The notes beneath the pieces are model-generated. The model was not told the DNA's origin and made no database searches. It saw only the letters and a list, made by a program, of their open reading frames with translations. Both the position numbers and the translations under genes were made by a program. This document shows positions 52,340 through 60,416 of a stretch of 64,000 nucleotides of DNA, in pieces; position 1 is the first letter of the stretch; the number at the start of each line of letters is the position of its first letter. Source of the DNA: JAGPUQ01 sp050250395 (GTDB lineage: Bacteria; Pseudomonadota; Gammaproteobacteria; Pseudomonadales; Porticoccaceae). The stretch lies in NCBI GenBank assembly GCA_050250395.1, contig JBFWOQ010000009.1, positions 21,291 through 85,290 of the forward strand, given 5' to 3'.

Positions 52340-52635
52340 AGGACGACTCCCGTTTGCCAGGCTCGCTCGTCGATGGGGCGCGCAACTTCGCCGCGCCGAT
52401 GCACGACGATGTCGATGCGGCGATCACCGAGCCTCCGAATCAGGCGGACATGAAATTTGAGTTCGCGATCCAGCAGCTTGGCGGGGCTGCCCTCCGTCTC
52501 GACATGCAGGTCGATATCGCCGCCGCGCATGCTGTCATCCACCCGCGAGCCGAACAGGCGCACGCGCGCGCCCGGCCCGAGGAGACGAGCGGCCTCCTCG
52601 ACGATGGCGTTGCGTTGTTCGTCAGTCAGGCGCAT
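52336..52635 (-). CDS. MNT-type nucleotidyltransferase antitoxin, copy 4 (orphan)
   Basis: A 99-residue protein with FGSRVDDSMRGGDIDL and a near-identical N-terminal half to copies 1 and 3 (MRLTDEQRNAIVEEAARLLG). The C-terminal half (KLLDRELKFHVRLIRRLG) is unrelated. Its HEPN partner is decayed. It starts 27 bases from the rfbG stop. Confidence 0.88.
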   Translation of the reverse strand: MRLTDEQRNAIVEEAARLLGPGARVRLFGSRVDDSMRGGDIDLHVETEGSPAKLLDRELKFHVRLIRRLGDRRIDIVVHRRGEVARPIDERAWQTGVVL

Positions 52636-52662
52636 GGGGTCTGGCGGTTTTATCGGTTCGCG

Positions 52663-53787
52663 TCATGTCAGTTTATCGCGCAACCGATTGCGCTGCCGGG
52701 AGCGCATCGGTCCAGCGTAGTCTTCGAGCTGCCGCACGCATGCGGCGTGCATGTCTTCGTTGCGCTGAAATGCGCGATGCCAGGCGACGATGGATTCGAG
52801 CGCATGATCGATATCCCACTGCGGCTGCCAGCCCAACCGGCTGCGCGCCTTGGCGCAATCGAGCTTCAGATAATGCGCCTCGTGGAGTTGTGGGCGCGCG
52901 TCGAGTTCCCAACTCGCACCTTCACCCCAGGCGTTGACGAGGCGTTCGACGATCCACTGTACCGGCCTCGCATCCGCCTCGGCGGGGCCGAAGTTCCAGC
53001 CTTCCGCATGGGCCGGGCCGTCTTCCATCAGGCGCCGCGCCAATAGCAGATATCCGGCCAGCGGCTCCAGCACATGCTGCCAGGGGCGGATCGCGCGGGG
53101 ACTGCGGATGTGGGCGGGCTCACCGGCGGCGATGGCGCGCAGGACATCGGGGATCAGTCGGTCCGCGGCCCAGTCGCCGCCGCCAATGACGTTGCCGGCG
53201 CGGGCGCTGGCCAGGGCGACGCCGTGTTCGCCGTGTCGGGCCGGATTGAAATACGAACTGCGATACGCGGCGGTGACCAGCTCCGCACAGCCCTTGCTGT
53301 TGCTGTAGGGATCATGGCCGCCCAGGGGTTCGTTTTCGCGATAGCCCCAGACCCACTCCCGGTTTTCATAGCATTTGTCGCTGGTGACGTTGACCACGGC
53401 ACGCACGCTGTCGGTCTGGCGCACGGCTTCAAGTAGAAGCACGGTACCCATGACGTTGGTGGCGTAGGTGGCGACCGGGTCGGCGTAGCTGGCGCGCACC
53501 AGCGGCTGGGCGGCCATGTGAATGACGATCTGGGGTTTGGCGGCGCGCATCTCGGTGGCCAAAACTTCGCCATCGCGGATGTCGGCGATGATCGAGCGCA
53601 TGCCGGCACCGACGCGGGCGACTTCGAACAGGCTGGGCGTGGTGGGCGGATCGAGCGCGTAGCCGGTGAGATCGGCGCCGAGCTGTTGCAGCCAGAGCGA
53701 GAGCCAGCCGCCCTTGAAACCGGTGTGGCCGGTGAGAAACACGCGCCGGCCGCGCCAGAAATCGGGATCGATGCCACTCACCAGCAT
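52663..53787 (-). CDS. rfbG: CDP-glucose 4,6-dehydratase
   Basis: A 374-residue SDR. TGHTGFKGGWLSLWLQQLG is the NAD loop typical of RfbG/DdhB, HMAAQPLVRASYADP the substrate block, TSDKCYENREWVWGYRE the active-site segment and DPYSNSKGCAE the Tyr-x3-Lys. It forms CDP-4-keto-6-deoxyglucose. The ATG at 53787 overlaps rfbF by 10 bases; a GTG at 53781 (GTGA overlap) is an alternative start. Confidence 0.94.
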   Translation of the reverse strand: MLVSGIDPDFWRGRRVFLTGHTGFKGGWLSLWLQQLGADLTGYALDPPTTPSLFEVARVGAGMRSIIADIRDGEVLATEMRAAKPQIVIHMAAQPLVRASYADPVATYATNVMGTVLLLEAVRQTDSVRAVVNVTSDKCYENREWVWGYRENEPLGGHDPYSNSKGCAELVTAAYRSSYFNPARHGEHGVALASARAGNVIGGGDWAADRLIPDVLRAIAAGEPAHIRSPRAIRPWQHVLEPLAGYLLLARRLMEDGPAHAEGWNFGPAEADARPVQWIVERLVNAWGEGASWELDARPQLHEAHYLKLDCAKARSRLGWQPQWDIDHALESIVAWHRAFQRNEDMHAACVRQLEDYAGPMRSRQRNRLRDKLT

Positions 53788-54548
53788 TTCCAGGGCGCGG
53801 CTCCGGATTGCCAGAGTTCTTCCAGCTGGACCCTGTCGCGCAGCGTGTCCATGGGCTGCCAGAAGCCGTCGTGGGTGTACGCGGACAACTGTCCCTCCCG
53901 GGCTAGCGCTTCGAGCGGTTCGCGCTCCCAGGTCACCCGGTCGCCTGCGATGTAGTCCATCACGCCGGGAGAAAGCACAAAAAACCCGCCATTGATCCAG
54001 CCGCCGTCGCCGGCGGGTTTTTCGCGAAAGCCGGTGATGCGGTGATGCTCGACGTCGAGCGCGCCGAAACGTCCCGGCGGGCGCACTGCGGTCACGGTGG
54101 CCAGGGTGCCCCGCGCGCGGTGAAAGCGGATGGCCGCGCCAATATCGACATTGCTCAGGCCATCGCCGTAGGTAAAGCAAAACGCATCTTCGTCCCGCAG
54201 ATGATCCCTGACCCGCTTCAAGCGGCCGCCGGTCATGGTGTCGTCGCCGGTGTCCACCAGCGTGACGCGCCAGGGTTCGGCGCTGTTGTTGTGAACGTCC
54301 ATGCGGTTGTTGGCGATGTCGAAGGTGACGTCCGAGGTGTGCAGAAAATAGTTGGCGAAGTATTCCTTGATCAGGTAGCCCTTGTAACCGAGGCAGACGA
54401 TGAAATCGTTGATACCGTGGACGGCATAGATTTTCATGATGTGCCAGAGGATCGGCTTGCCGCCGATCTCGACCATGGGCTTGGGACGCACCACGGTCTC
54501 TTCGCTGAGCCGGGTGCCGAGCCCGCCGGCGAGAATGACGGCTTTCAT
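53778..54548 (-). CDS. rfbF: glucose-1-phosphate cytidylyltransferase
   Basis: A 256-residue nucleotidyltransferase. LAGGLGTRLSEETVVRPKPM is the RfbF/DdhA CTP-binding loop, YGDGLSNVDIGA carries the metal-site Asp and GGFFVLSPGV and DGFWQPMDTLRD are conserved ends. It makes CDP-glucose. It is first in this two-gene unit. The upstream 257-base gap should contain a promoter, but I see no clear boxes. Confidence 0.95.
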   Translation of the reverse strand: MKAVILAGGLGTRLSEETVVRPKPMVEIGGKPILWHIMKIYAVHGINDFIVCLGYKGYLIKEYFANYFLHTSDVTFDIANNRMDVHNNSAEPWRVTLVDTGDDTMTGGRLKRVRDHLRDEDAFCFTYGDGLSNVDIGAAIRFHRARGTLATVTAVRPPGRFGALDVEHHRITGFREKPAGDGGWINGGFFVLSPGVMDYIAGDRVTWEREPLEALAREGQLSAYTHDGFWQPMDTLRDRVQLEELWQSGAAPWKCW

Positions 54549-54805
54549 CGCTGGCCGTGCCGGTGCCGCCGCGCCGCCGCGAACACAGGTCTAGCGGCCG
54601 GCGGAACGGAAAGAATCCCCGAACGCCTCGCCCCAAGGTGCAATCGGGTCTGTTGGCTGCGCTGCGCTTCCATCTGCTTTCCCGTATCGCGCGATGGGCC
54701 GGATCATACCGGAGCCGGCCCGGGGGCTCTACCGAAGTACAAGGCATCTGTGGCCCGCCGCACGTTCCGGGACGCCGCCCCGGCAGCGCGCCGCGGTTAC
54801 GCGGT

Positions 54806-55504
54806 TTACGGCGCCAGACCGGCGGCGGCGCGATCCGCCAGCAGCAGCGCCGACGCCCGGTTGACGCGGCTGGCGGGCAGTGCCGGATCGCCATGGATCA
54901 GGCGCGCCAGCGTCTCGGCCTTGTCGGCTCCGGTCACGAGCCAGAGAATGTGGCGCGCCCGGTTGATGGCCGGAAAGGTGAGCGTCATCCGCCGCCGCCC
55001 CTTGTAGAGCGCGGTGACGGCGACATCGGCGTCGCGGATGTCGAGTGCCGCATCCCCCGGCACCAGCGAAGCCGTGTGGCCGTCCGCGCCCAGGCCGAGC
55101 ACAACGAGATCGAGCCGCGGCGGCGCGCCCGCCAGGCGCATCAACAGGCGACCGTAATGTTCGGCCGCTGCGACGAGATCGACATCCTCGACCGGCATGG
55201 CATGGATCTGGGCGGCCGGCAGCGGGATGCGCGCGAGCAGGGCCGCCCGCAACTGCGCGAGATTGCGGTCGGGGCTCTCGCTGGGCGCCACGCGCTCATC
55301 GACCTGTAGCACCTGAACCTTGCGCCAATCGATCGCCGTGGTGGCCAGAGCGCGCAGCATCGGCAGCGGCGTACTGCCGCCGCTGAGCGCGAGCACGCAG
55401 CGATCCCGTTGCTCGATCGCCTGCCGTGCCACCCCGGCAATCCAGGCGGCGGCGCGGCGGGCCACCGCTGCGGGATCGGCATGGACTTCAGTCCGCAATG
55501 CCAC
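54806..55504 (-). CDS. pgl: 6-phosphogluconolactonase
   Basis: A 232-residue protein of normal Pgl length. LALSGGSTPLPML, VDERVAPSESPDRN and VLGLGADGHTASLVPG are the three conserved active-site blocks, with the His of GADGHTASL. It hydrolyses 6-phosphogluconolactone. The start is a GTG at 55504 with only a weak ribosome site. It follows zwf by 54 bases. Confidence 0.93.
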   Translation of the reverse strand: MALRTEVHADPAAVARRAAAWIAGVARQAIEQRDRCVLALSGGSTPLPMLRALATTAIDWRKVQVLQVDERVAPSESPDRNLAQLRAALLARIPLPAAQIHAMPVEDVDLVAAAEHYGRLLMRLAGAPPRLDLVVLGLGADGHTASLVPGDAALDIRDADVAVTALYKGRRRMTLTFPAINRARHILWLVTGADKAETLARLIHGDPALPASRVNRASALLLADRAAAGLAP

Positions 55505-55558
55505 ACCCCGTGCCGGATGGGTGGCCGCGCCGGGCGCGCACGTTGCGGTCTGGCAAAT

Positions 55559-56944
55559 TCATGCGTCCGTCGCGCTCGGATTGCGCCAGCCACCGGTCGC
55601 GCCGACCATCGCGTTGGCTTCGGCCGGACCCCAGGTGCCCGGCTCGTAGTCCCGCACCGGAGTATTGTTGTCCAGGATGGGATCGACGATGCGCCAAGCC
55701 GCCAGCACGGAATCCTCGCGCGCAAACAGCGTGGCATCGCCTTTCAGCGCGTCGCCGATGAGGCGCTCGTAGGCTTCCATTTCATCGTCGTGAGTCTTGC
55801 ACGCGAACAGCTCGACCTCGTCGCCGATATTTTCGGTGCCGCTGCGCTTCACCCGGGCGCCGATCGCGATCGCGATCTGACCCGGACCGAGCCGGAAGCG
55901 CACATAGTTGGGTTGCGTCAGGCCCGCTTCGGGAAATACCTGCTGCGGCGGACGCTGCAACGTCACCATGACTTCGGTCGCGGTCATCGGCAAATTTTTT
56001 CCGGCACGGATGAAAAAGGGCACGCCCTGCCAGCGCCACGAATCCAGATGGATTTGCATCGCCGCGAAAGTCTCCACCGCGGAATCCGGTGCCACGCCCG
56101 CTTCCTCCCGGTAGCCGCGATATTGTCCGCGCACCAGCGTGTGTCCGGTCAGCGGGCGGATGGCGCGGAACACCTTCACTTTTTCGTCGCGCAGCGGCTC
56201 GCTGCCGGTGCCGATCGGCGGCTCCATGGCCAGATTCGCCACGACCTGCAACAGGTGGTTCTGGATCACGTCGCGGACCGCGCCGACCTCTTCGTAAAAT
56301 CGGCCCCGACCTTCGACGCCAAAGGCTTCGGCCATGGTGATCTGCACGCTTTCCACGTAATTGCGATTCCAGATCGGTTCGAGAAACGAGTTGGCGAAGC
56401 GAAAAAACAGCAGGTTCTGCACCGGTTCCTTGCCGAGATAATGATCGATGCGAAAAATCGCCGCTTCGTCGAATACCCGGTGCAGGATTTCATTGAGGTG
56501 TTGGGCCGAGGCGAGGCTGCGCCCGAAGGGTTTTTCCACCACCACGCGCCCCGCCGTGCCGCAGGGCAGCCCGCCGAGTCCGGCCACCACGGTGGGAAAC
56601 ATGCTGGGCGGGATGGCCAGATAGAACAGCGGACGCTGCGCGCTGCCCAGGGCGGCGCACAGCTTGCCGAAGGTGGCGGGATCGTCGTAATCGCCGTCGA
56701 CGAATCCCAGCAGACCCGCGAGTTTTTCGAACACCGCCGGGTCGCAGTCACCACGATGCTCCAGGCTGTCGCGCATGTGCGCGCGCAGACGCGCCAGATC
56801 CCAGCCGCCGCGCGCGACGCCGATCACCGGGATATCGAGACGACCGCGCCGCACCATCTGGTACAACGCCGGGTAGATTTTTTTGTAGGCGAGATCCCCC
56901 GTCGCGCCAAACAGCACCAGGGCATCGCAAATCGGGGGGTTCAT
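55559..56944 (-). CDS. zwf: glucose-6-phosphate 1-dehydrogenase
   Basis: A 461-residue protein. FGATGDLAYKKIYPAL binds NADP, VVEKPFGRSL and RIDHYLGKEPVQN hold the catalytic Lys and His, and RAGKNLPMTATEV is the C-terminal block. It is a little shorter than the E. coli enzyme. The ATG at 56944 overlaps the gnd stop by 4 bases. It supplies NADPH and feeds the Entner-Doudoroff or pentose phosphate route. Confidence 0.95.
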   Translation of the reverse strand: MNPPICDALVLFGATGDLAYKKIYPALYQMVRRGRLDIPVIGVARGGWDLARLRAHMRDSLEHRGDCDPAVFEKLAGLLGFVDGDYDDPATFGKLCAALGSAQRPLFYLAIPPSMFPTVVAGLGGLPCGTAGRVVVEKPFGRSLASAQHLNEILHRVFDEAAIFRIDHYLGKEPVQNLLFFRFANSFLEPIWNRNYVESVQITMAEAFGVEGRGRFYEEVGAVRDVIQNHLLQVVANLAMEPPIGTGSEPLRDEKVKVFRAIRPLTGHTLVRGQYRGYREEAGVAPDSAVETFAAMQIHLDSWRWQGVPFFIRAGKNLPMTATEVMVTLQRPPQQVFPEAGLTQPNYVRFRLGPGQIAIAIGARVKRSGTENIGDEVELFACKTHDDEMEAYERLIGDALKGDATLFAREDSVLAAWRIVDPILDNNTPVRDYEPGTWGPAEANAMVGATGGWRNPSATDA

Positions 56945-57969
56945 ATTGGGTCTTCCGGAGCGGACTGTTCGGCGTGACCGCCGAATTCGCTGCGCATCGC
57001 GGATAACAGCTTGTCGGCAAAGCCACCTTCGCCGCGCGAGCTGAACCGCGCGAAGAGAGCCGCGCTGAGCATGGGCACCGGTACCCCGGTGTCGATGGCC
57101 GCCTTGAGGGTCCAGCGCCCTTCGCCGGAATCCGATACCCGACCTTGGAATCCCGCCAGATCGGCATCGCGCAGCAACGCCTGGGCGGTCAGATCGAGCA
57201 GCCACGAGCGGATCACGCTGCCGCGTCGCCAGACTTCCGCAACCTCGCCCAGATTCAGGTCGTAGCGATAGGCGGCCGGGTCCTCCAGCGGCGCCGTTTC
57301 CGCATCCACCTGCTGGACCAGGCTGCCGCTGTTGGCGTGGCGCAGGATATTGAGGCCCTCGGCGTACGCGGCCATGATGCCGTACTCGATGCCGTTGTGG
57401 ACCATCTTCACGAAATGCCCCGCGCCGCTGGCCCCGCAGTGCAGATAGCCCTGCTCCACGCTGGCGCCGGCGCCGGTGCGCCCCGGTGTGCGCGGCGCGG
57501 CTTCGATACCGGGCGCGAGCGCGCTGAAGATCGGGTCGAGGTGCTGCACGATGGCCGGCTCGCCGCCGATCATCAGACAGAAGCCCTGCTCCAGCCCCCA
57601 GACGCCGCCGCTGGTGCCCACGTCGACATAGTGGAGGCCGGCGGCACCGAGCTCCCGCGCGCGCCGGATGGCGTCCCGGTAGTGCGAATTGCCGCCGTCG
57701 ATCAGCACATCGCCGGGTTCGAGCAGCGCCGCAAGCTCCGTCAGGGTCGGTTCCACGGCCGCCGCCGGCACCATCAGCCAGACATTGCGCGGAGGCGTCA
57801 GCCGGCGCACGAAATCGGCGAGGGACGCAGCACCCGTCGCGCCCTCGCCCGCGAGCCGGGAAACCGCATCGGGGTGTGTGTCGTGGACGACACAATCATG
57901 CCCGGCGCGCAACAGCCGGCGGCAGATATTGGCGCCCATCCGTCCCAAACCGATCACGCCCAGTTGCAT
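56941..57969 (-). CDS. gnd: 6-phosphogluconate dehydrogenase, decarboxylating (short GndA type)
   Basis: A 342-residue protein, much shorter than the 468-residue E. coli Gnd. GLGRMGANICRRLL binds the cofactor, DVGTSGGVWGLEQGF and KMVHNGIEYGIMAAYAEG are catalytic blocks and DSGEGRWTLKAAIDTGVPVP with FSSRGEGGFADKLL is the short-form C-terminus. The Arg-rich loop after strand 2 is absent (VHDTHPDA), which favours NAD over NADP, inferred. GAGGAGT precedes the ATG. It is first in gnd-zwf-pgl. Confidence 0.94.
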   Translation of the reverse strand: MQLGVIGLGRMGANICRRLLRAGHDCVVHDTHPDAVSRLAGEGATGAASLADFVRRLTPPRNVWLMVPAAAVEPTLTELAALLEPGDVLIDGGNSHYRDAIRRARELGAAGLHYVDVGTSGGVWGLEQGFCLMIGGEPAIVQHLDPIFSALAPGIEAAPRTPGRTGAGASVEQGYLHCGASGAGHFVKMVHNGIEYGIMAAYAEGLNILRHANSGSLVQQVDAETAPLEDPAAYRYDLNLGEVAEVWRRGSVIRSWLLDLTAQALLRDADLAGFQGRVSDSGEGRWTLKAAIDTGVPVPMLSAALFARFSSRGEGGFADKLLSAMRSEFGGHAEQSAPEDPI

Positions 57970-58181
57970 GGGTCCACTCCTCGTCAAAATGCCACACCGA
58001 TCGTCGAGATTCCGCGCCGTAAAACGCCGATCCGTGCGGCCATCGCGCGGCGCAAGGCGACGACGATCCAGGCTGCGGATTATCCCGGTACGGCAAAGGG
58101 TGCAGCTTGAATCCCAAACCAAAGCACTTCAAGCCACCGGCGGCAGGTTGCGGCGACTACCGGCGCCCGTACAATCGCGCC

Positions 58182-58523
58182 ATGGACATGACCCGTTACG
58201 CCACGCTCTTCAAGGCGCTCTCCGAGCCCGCCCGCCTGCGCATCGTGCATCTGCTGCGCCAGCGCGGCGAGCTCTGCGTCTGCGACCTGGTGGATGCGCT
58301 CGAACTGCCGCAAAGCGCGGTATCGCGCCATCTCGCCTATCTGCGCCATCACGGGTTGGTGGCGGCGCGCCGCCAGGGCACCTGGATGTACTATCAGCTC
58401 GCCCCCGCCAACGCTTTTGCGGAACGGCTGCTGACCCTGCTCGGCAGCGATGCCGAGTTCGTCCCCGAGCTGCGCCGCGACACGCGCCGACTCGCCAAAA
58501 TGGCCACCCGCAGTTGCAGCTGA
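58182..58523 (+). CDS. arsR: ArsR family arsenic-responsive repressor
   Basis: A 113-residue winged-helix protein. ELCVCDLVDALELPQSAVSRHL carries Cys32 and Cys34, the As(III)-binding pair of E. coli ArsR (its third Cys37 is Val here). A Cys near the C-terminus (TRSCS) could be a third ligand. The ATG at 58182 is preferred; the longer frame overlaps the divergent promoter region. It should repress the downstream gapdh-arsJ genes across the repeat array. Confidence 0.92.
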   Translation: MDMTRYATLFKALSEPARLRIVHLLRQRGELCVCDLVDALELPQSAVSRHLAYLRHHGLVAARRQGTWMYYQLAPANAFAERLLTLLGSDAEFVPELRRDTRRLAKMATRSCS

Positions 58524-58562
58524 CAGCGTGGTGAAATGCCGCTGCGACAGCCCCGTAAATCC

Positions 58563-59300
58563 GTCATGCCCGCGCAGGCGGGCATCCGGAAGGCCGCAAT
58601 TCCTGGGTTCCCGCGTGCGCGGGAACGACGCAGGTCCGGCTGTCGCGCAATAACTCGTGATCCCTGGGTTCCCGCGTGCGCGGGAATGACGGCATGGATC
58701 GGCGCCGTGGGCAGGTTGACGGCCCCTGGATTCCCGCGTGCGCGGGAATGACGGGCAATATCGGCATGATCGACGGGTTTTGCTCCATGGATTTCCGCGT
58801 GCGCGGGAACGACCCGATGTAGGAGCGGCGCCCCCGCCGCGATGGCCTGGATTCCCGCGTGCGCGGGAATGACGGGCAATATCGGCATGATCGACGGGTT
58901 TTGCTCCATGGGTTCCCGCGTGCGCGGGAACGACCCGATGTAGGAGCGGCGCCCCCGCCGCGATGGCCTGGATTCCCGCGTGCGCGGGAATGACGGGCAA
59001 TATCGGCATGATCGACGGGTTTTGCTCCATGGATTTCCGCGTGCGCGGGAATGACCCGATGTAGGAGCGGCGCCCCCGCCGCGATGGCCTGGGTTCCCGC
59101 GTGCGCGGGAATGACGGGCAATATCGGCATGATCGACGGGTTTTGCTCCATGGATTTCCGCGTGCGCGGGAATGACCCGATGTAGGAGCGGCGCCCCCGC
59201 CGCGATGGCCTGGATTTCCGCGTGCGCGGGAATGACGGCCTTGCGGAAGCTGGCTGCCCGGGATCGTTCCCTGGGTTCCCGCTTGCGCGGGAACGACGAT
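58563..59300. repeat. palindrome array between arsR and gapdh, with four 121-bp tandem units
   Basis: The stretch starts with GCCCGC/GCGGGC and TTCCCGCGTGCGCGGGAA hairpins. From 58726 to 59209 four nearly identical 121-base units follow (58726, 58847, 58968, 59089), then a partial fifth. Each unit holds two TTCCGCGTGCGCGGGAA hairpins, one A-type REP (GTAGGAGCGGCGCC) and a unique spacer GGCAATATCGGCATGATCG. The 877-base gap has no gene. Confidence 0.93.
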
Positions 59301-59335
59301 GGGGTGGTGGTTCAGAGCATCCTTGACAGCTGTCG

Positions 59336-59382
59336 TTGAACGGTCACATTTTTTGATTAATATATCCGCTTAACCGGATATA
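59336..59382 (+). promoter_or_regulatory. candidate promoter and ArsR operator upstream of gapdh-arsJ
   Basis: A perfect 8-bp inverted repeat TATATCCG-CTTAAC-CGGATATA (59361-59382) lies 19 bases before the gapdh start. It overlaps the end of a possible promoter, -35 TTGAAC (59336-59341) and -10 TAATAT (59358-59363), spacing 16. The position is that expected for an ArsR operator, but the sequence is not compared with known sites. Confidence 0.55.
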
Positions 59383-59400
59383 CAGATCAGGTAGAGACCC

Positions 59401-60408
59401 ATGGCAACCCGCATCGCGATCAACGGTTTCGGCCGCATGGGACGCCTGGCGCTGCGCGCCGCCTGGGACTGGCCCGAGCTCGATATCGTCCATGTCAACG
59501 AGATCGCGGGCGATGCCGCCGCCGCTGCCCATCTGCTCCAGTACGATTCCGTGCACGGCACCTGGCATCGGTCCGTCGCGGCGGAGGCGGATGCGCTGCA
59601 CATCGGCGCACGCCGGCTCGGCTACTCGCGCCATGCCGACATTGCCGCCACCCCCTGGCGCGAACTGGGCGTGGATCTGGTGGTGGATTGCACCGGCAAG
59701 TTCAAATCGAAAGCGGCGCTCGCGCCCTACTTCGCGGCCGGCGTGCGCAAGGTGGTGGTGTCGGCGCCGGTGAAGGACGGCCCCCTCAATATCGTGATGG
59801 GCGTCAACGATGGCGACTACGCCGCGGATCGCGATCACATCGTCACCGCCGCCTCCTGCACCACCAACTGCCTCGCGCCGGTGGTGGCGGTGATGCAGCG
59901 TGAGTTCGGCATCCGCCACGGCGCCGTCACCACGGTGCACGACATCACCAACAGCCAGCGGGTGCTCGACGATTACCATCCGGATCTGCGGCGGGCGCGC
60001 GCCTCGGGACTGTCGCTGATCCCGACCACCACGGGCTCGGCCACCGCGATCGCCGAGATATTTCCCGAGCTGCGTGGACGCCTGAACGGCCTCGCGGTGC
60101 GGGTGCCGCTGGCCAATGCCTCGCTCACCGACTGCGTGTTCGAGGTGGAACGCGCCACCACGGTGGAGGCTGTCAATGCCGCGCTCGCCACCGCCGCGGC
60201 CGGCCGCCTTGCGGGAATTCTCGGCTACGAGGAAAAACCCCTGGTGTCGGCGGACTATCGCGGCGACACCCGCTCCAGCATCGTCGATGCGCTCTCCACT
60301 CAGGTGATCGACGGCACGCTGGTCAAGATACTGGCCTGGTACGACAACGAAACCGGCTATGTGCACCGCCTGATGGAGCTCGCCCGCAAGGTCGCGGCGG
60401 CGCTCTGA
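59401..60408 (+). CDS. ArsJ-associated glyceraldehyde-3-phosphate dehydrogenase
   Basis: A 335-residue GAPDH. INGFGRMGRLALRAAWD binds NAD, SCTTNC has the nucleophile Cys153 and VTTVHDITNSQ the catalytic His. In arsenate resistance it joins arsenate to glyceraldehyde-3-phosphate, giving 1-arseno-3-phosphoglycerate for export. It is 8 bases upstream of arsJ, so the pair is clearly one unit. It is not the housekeeping glycolytic copy by context. Confidence 0.93.
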   Translation: MATRIAINGFGRMGRLALRAAWDWPELDIVHVNEIAGDAAAAAHLLQYDSVHGTWHRSVAAEADALHIGARRLGYSRHADIAATPWRELGVDLVVDCTGKFKSKAALAPYFAAGVRKVVVSAPVKDGPLNIVMGVNDGDYAADRDHIVTAASCTTNCLAPVVAVMQREFGIRHGAVTTVHDITNSQRVLDDYHPDLRRARASGLSLIPTTTGSATAIAEIFPELRGRLNGLAVRVPLANASLTDCVFEVERATTVEAVNAALATAAAGRLAGILGYEEKPLVSADYRGDTRSSIVDALSTQVIDGTLVKILAWYDNETGYVHRLMELARKVAAAL

Positions 60409-60416
60409 GCCAAACC

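Noticed and set aside
58563..59300. Possible CRISPR array
   Set aside because: The repeated units are inverted-repeat hairpins with a 121-base period and identical, not variable, spacers. No cas genes are near.
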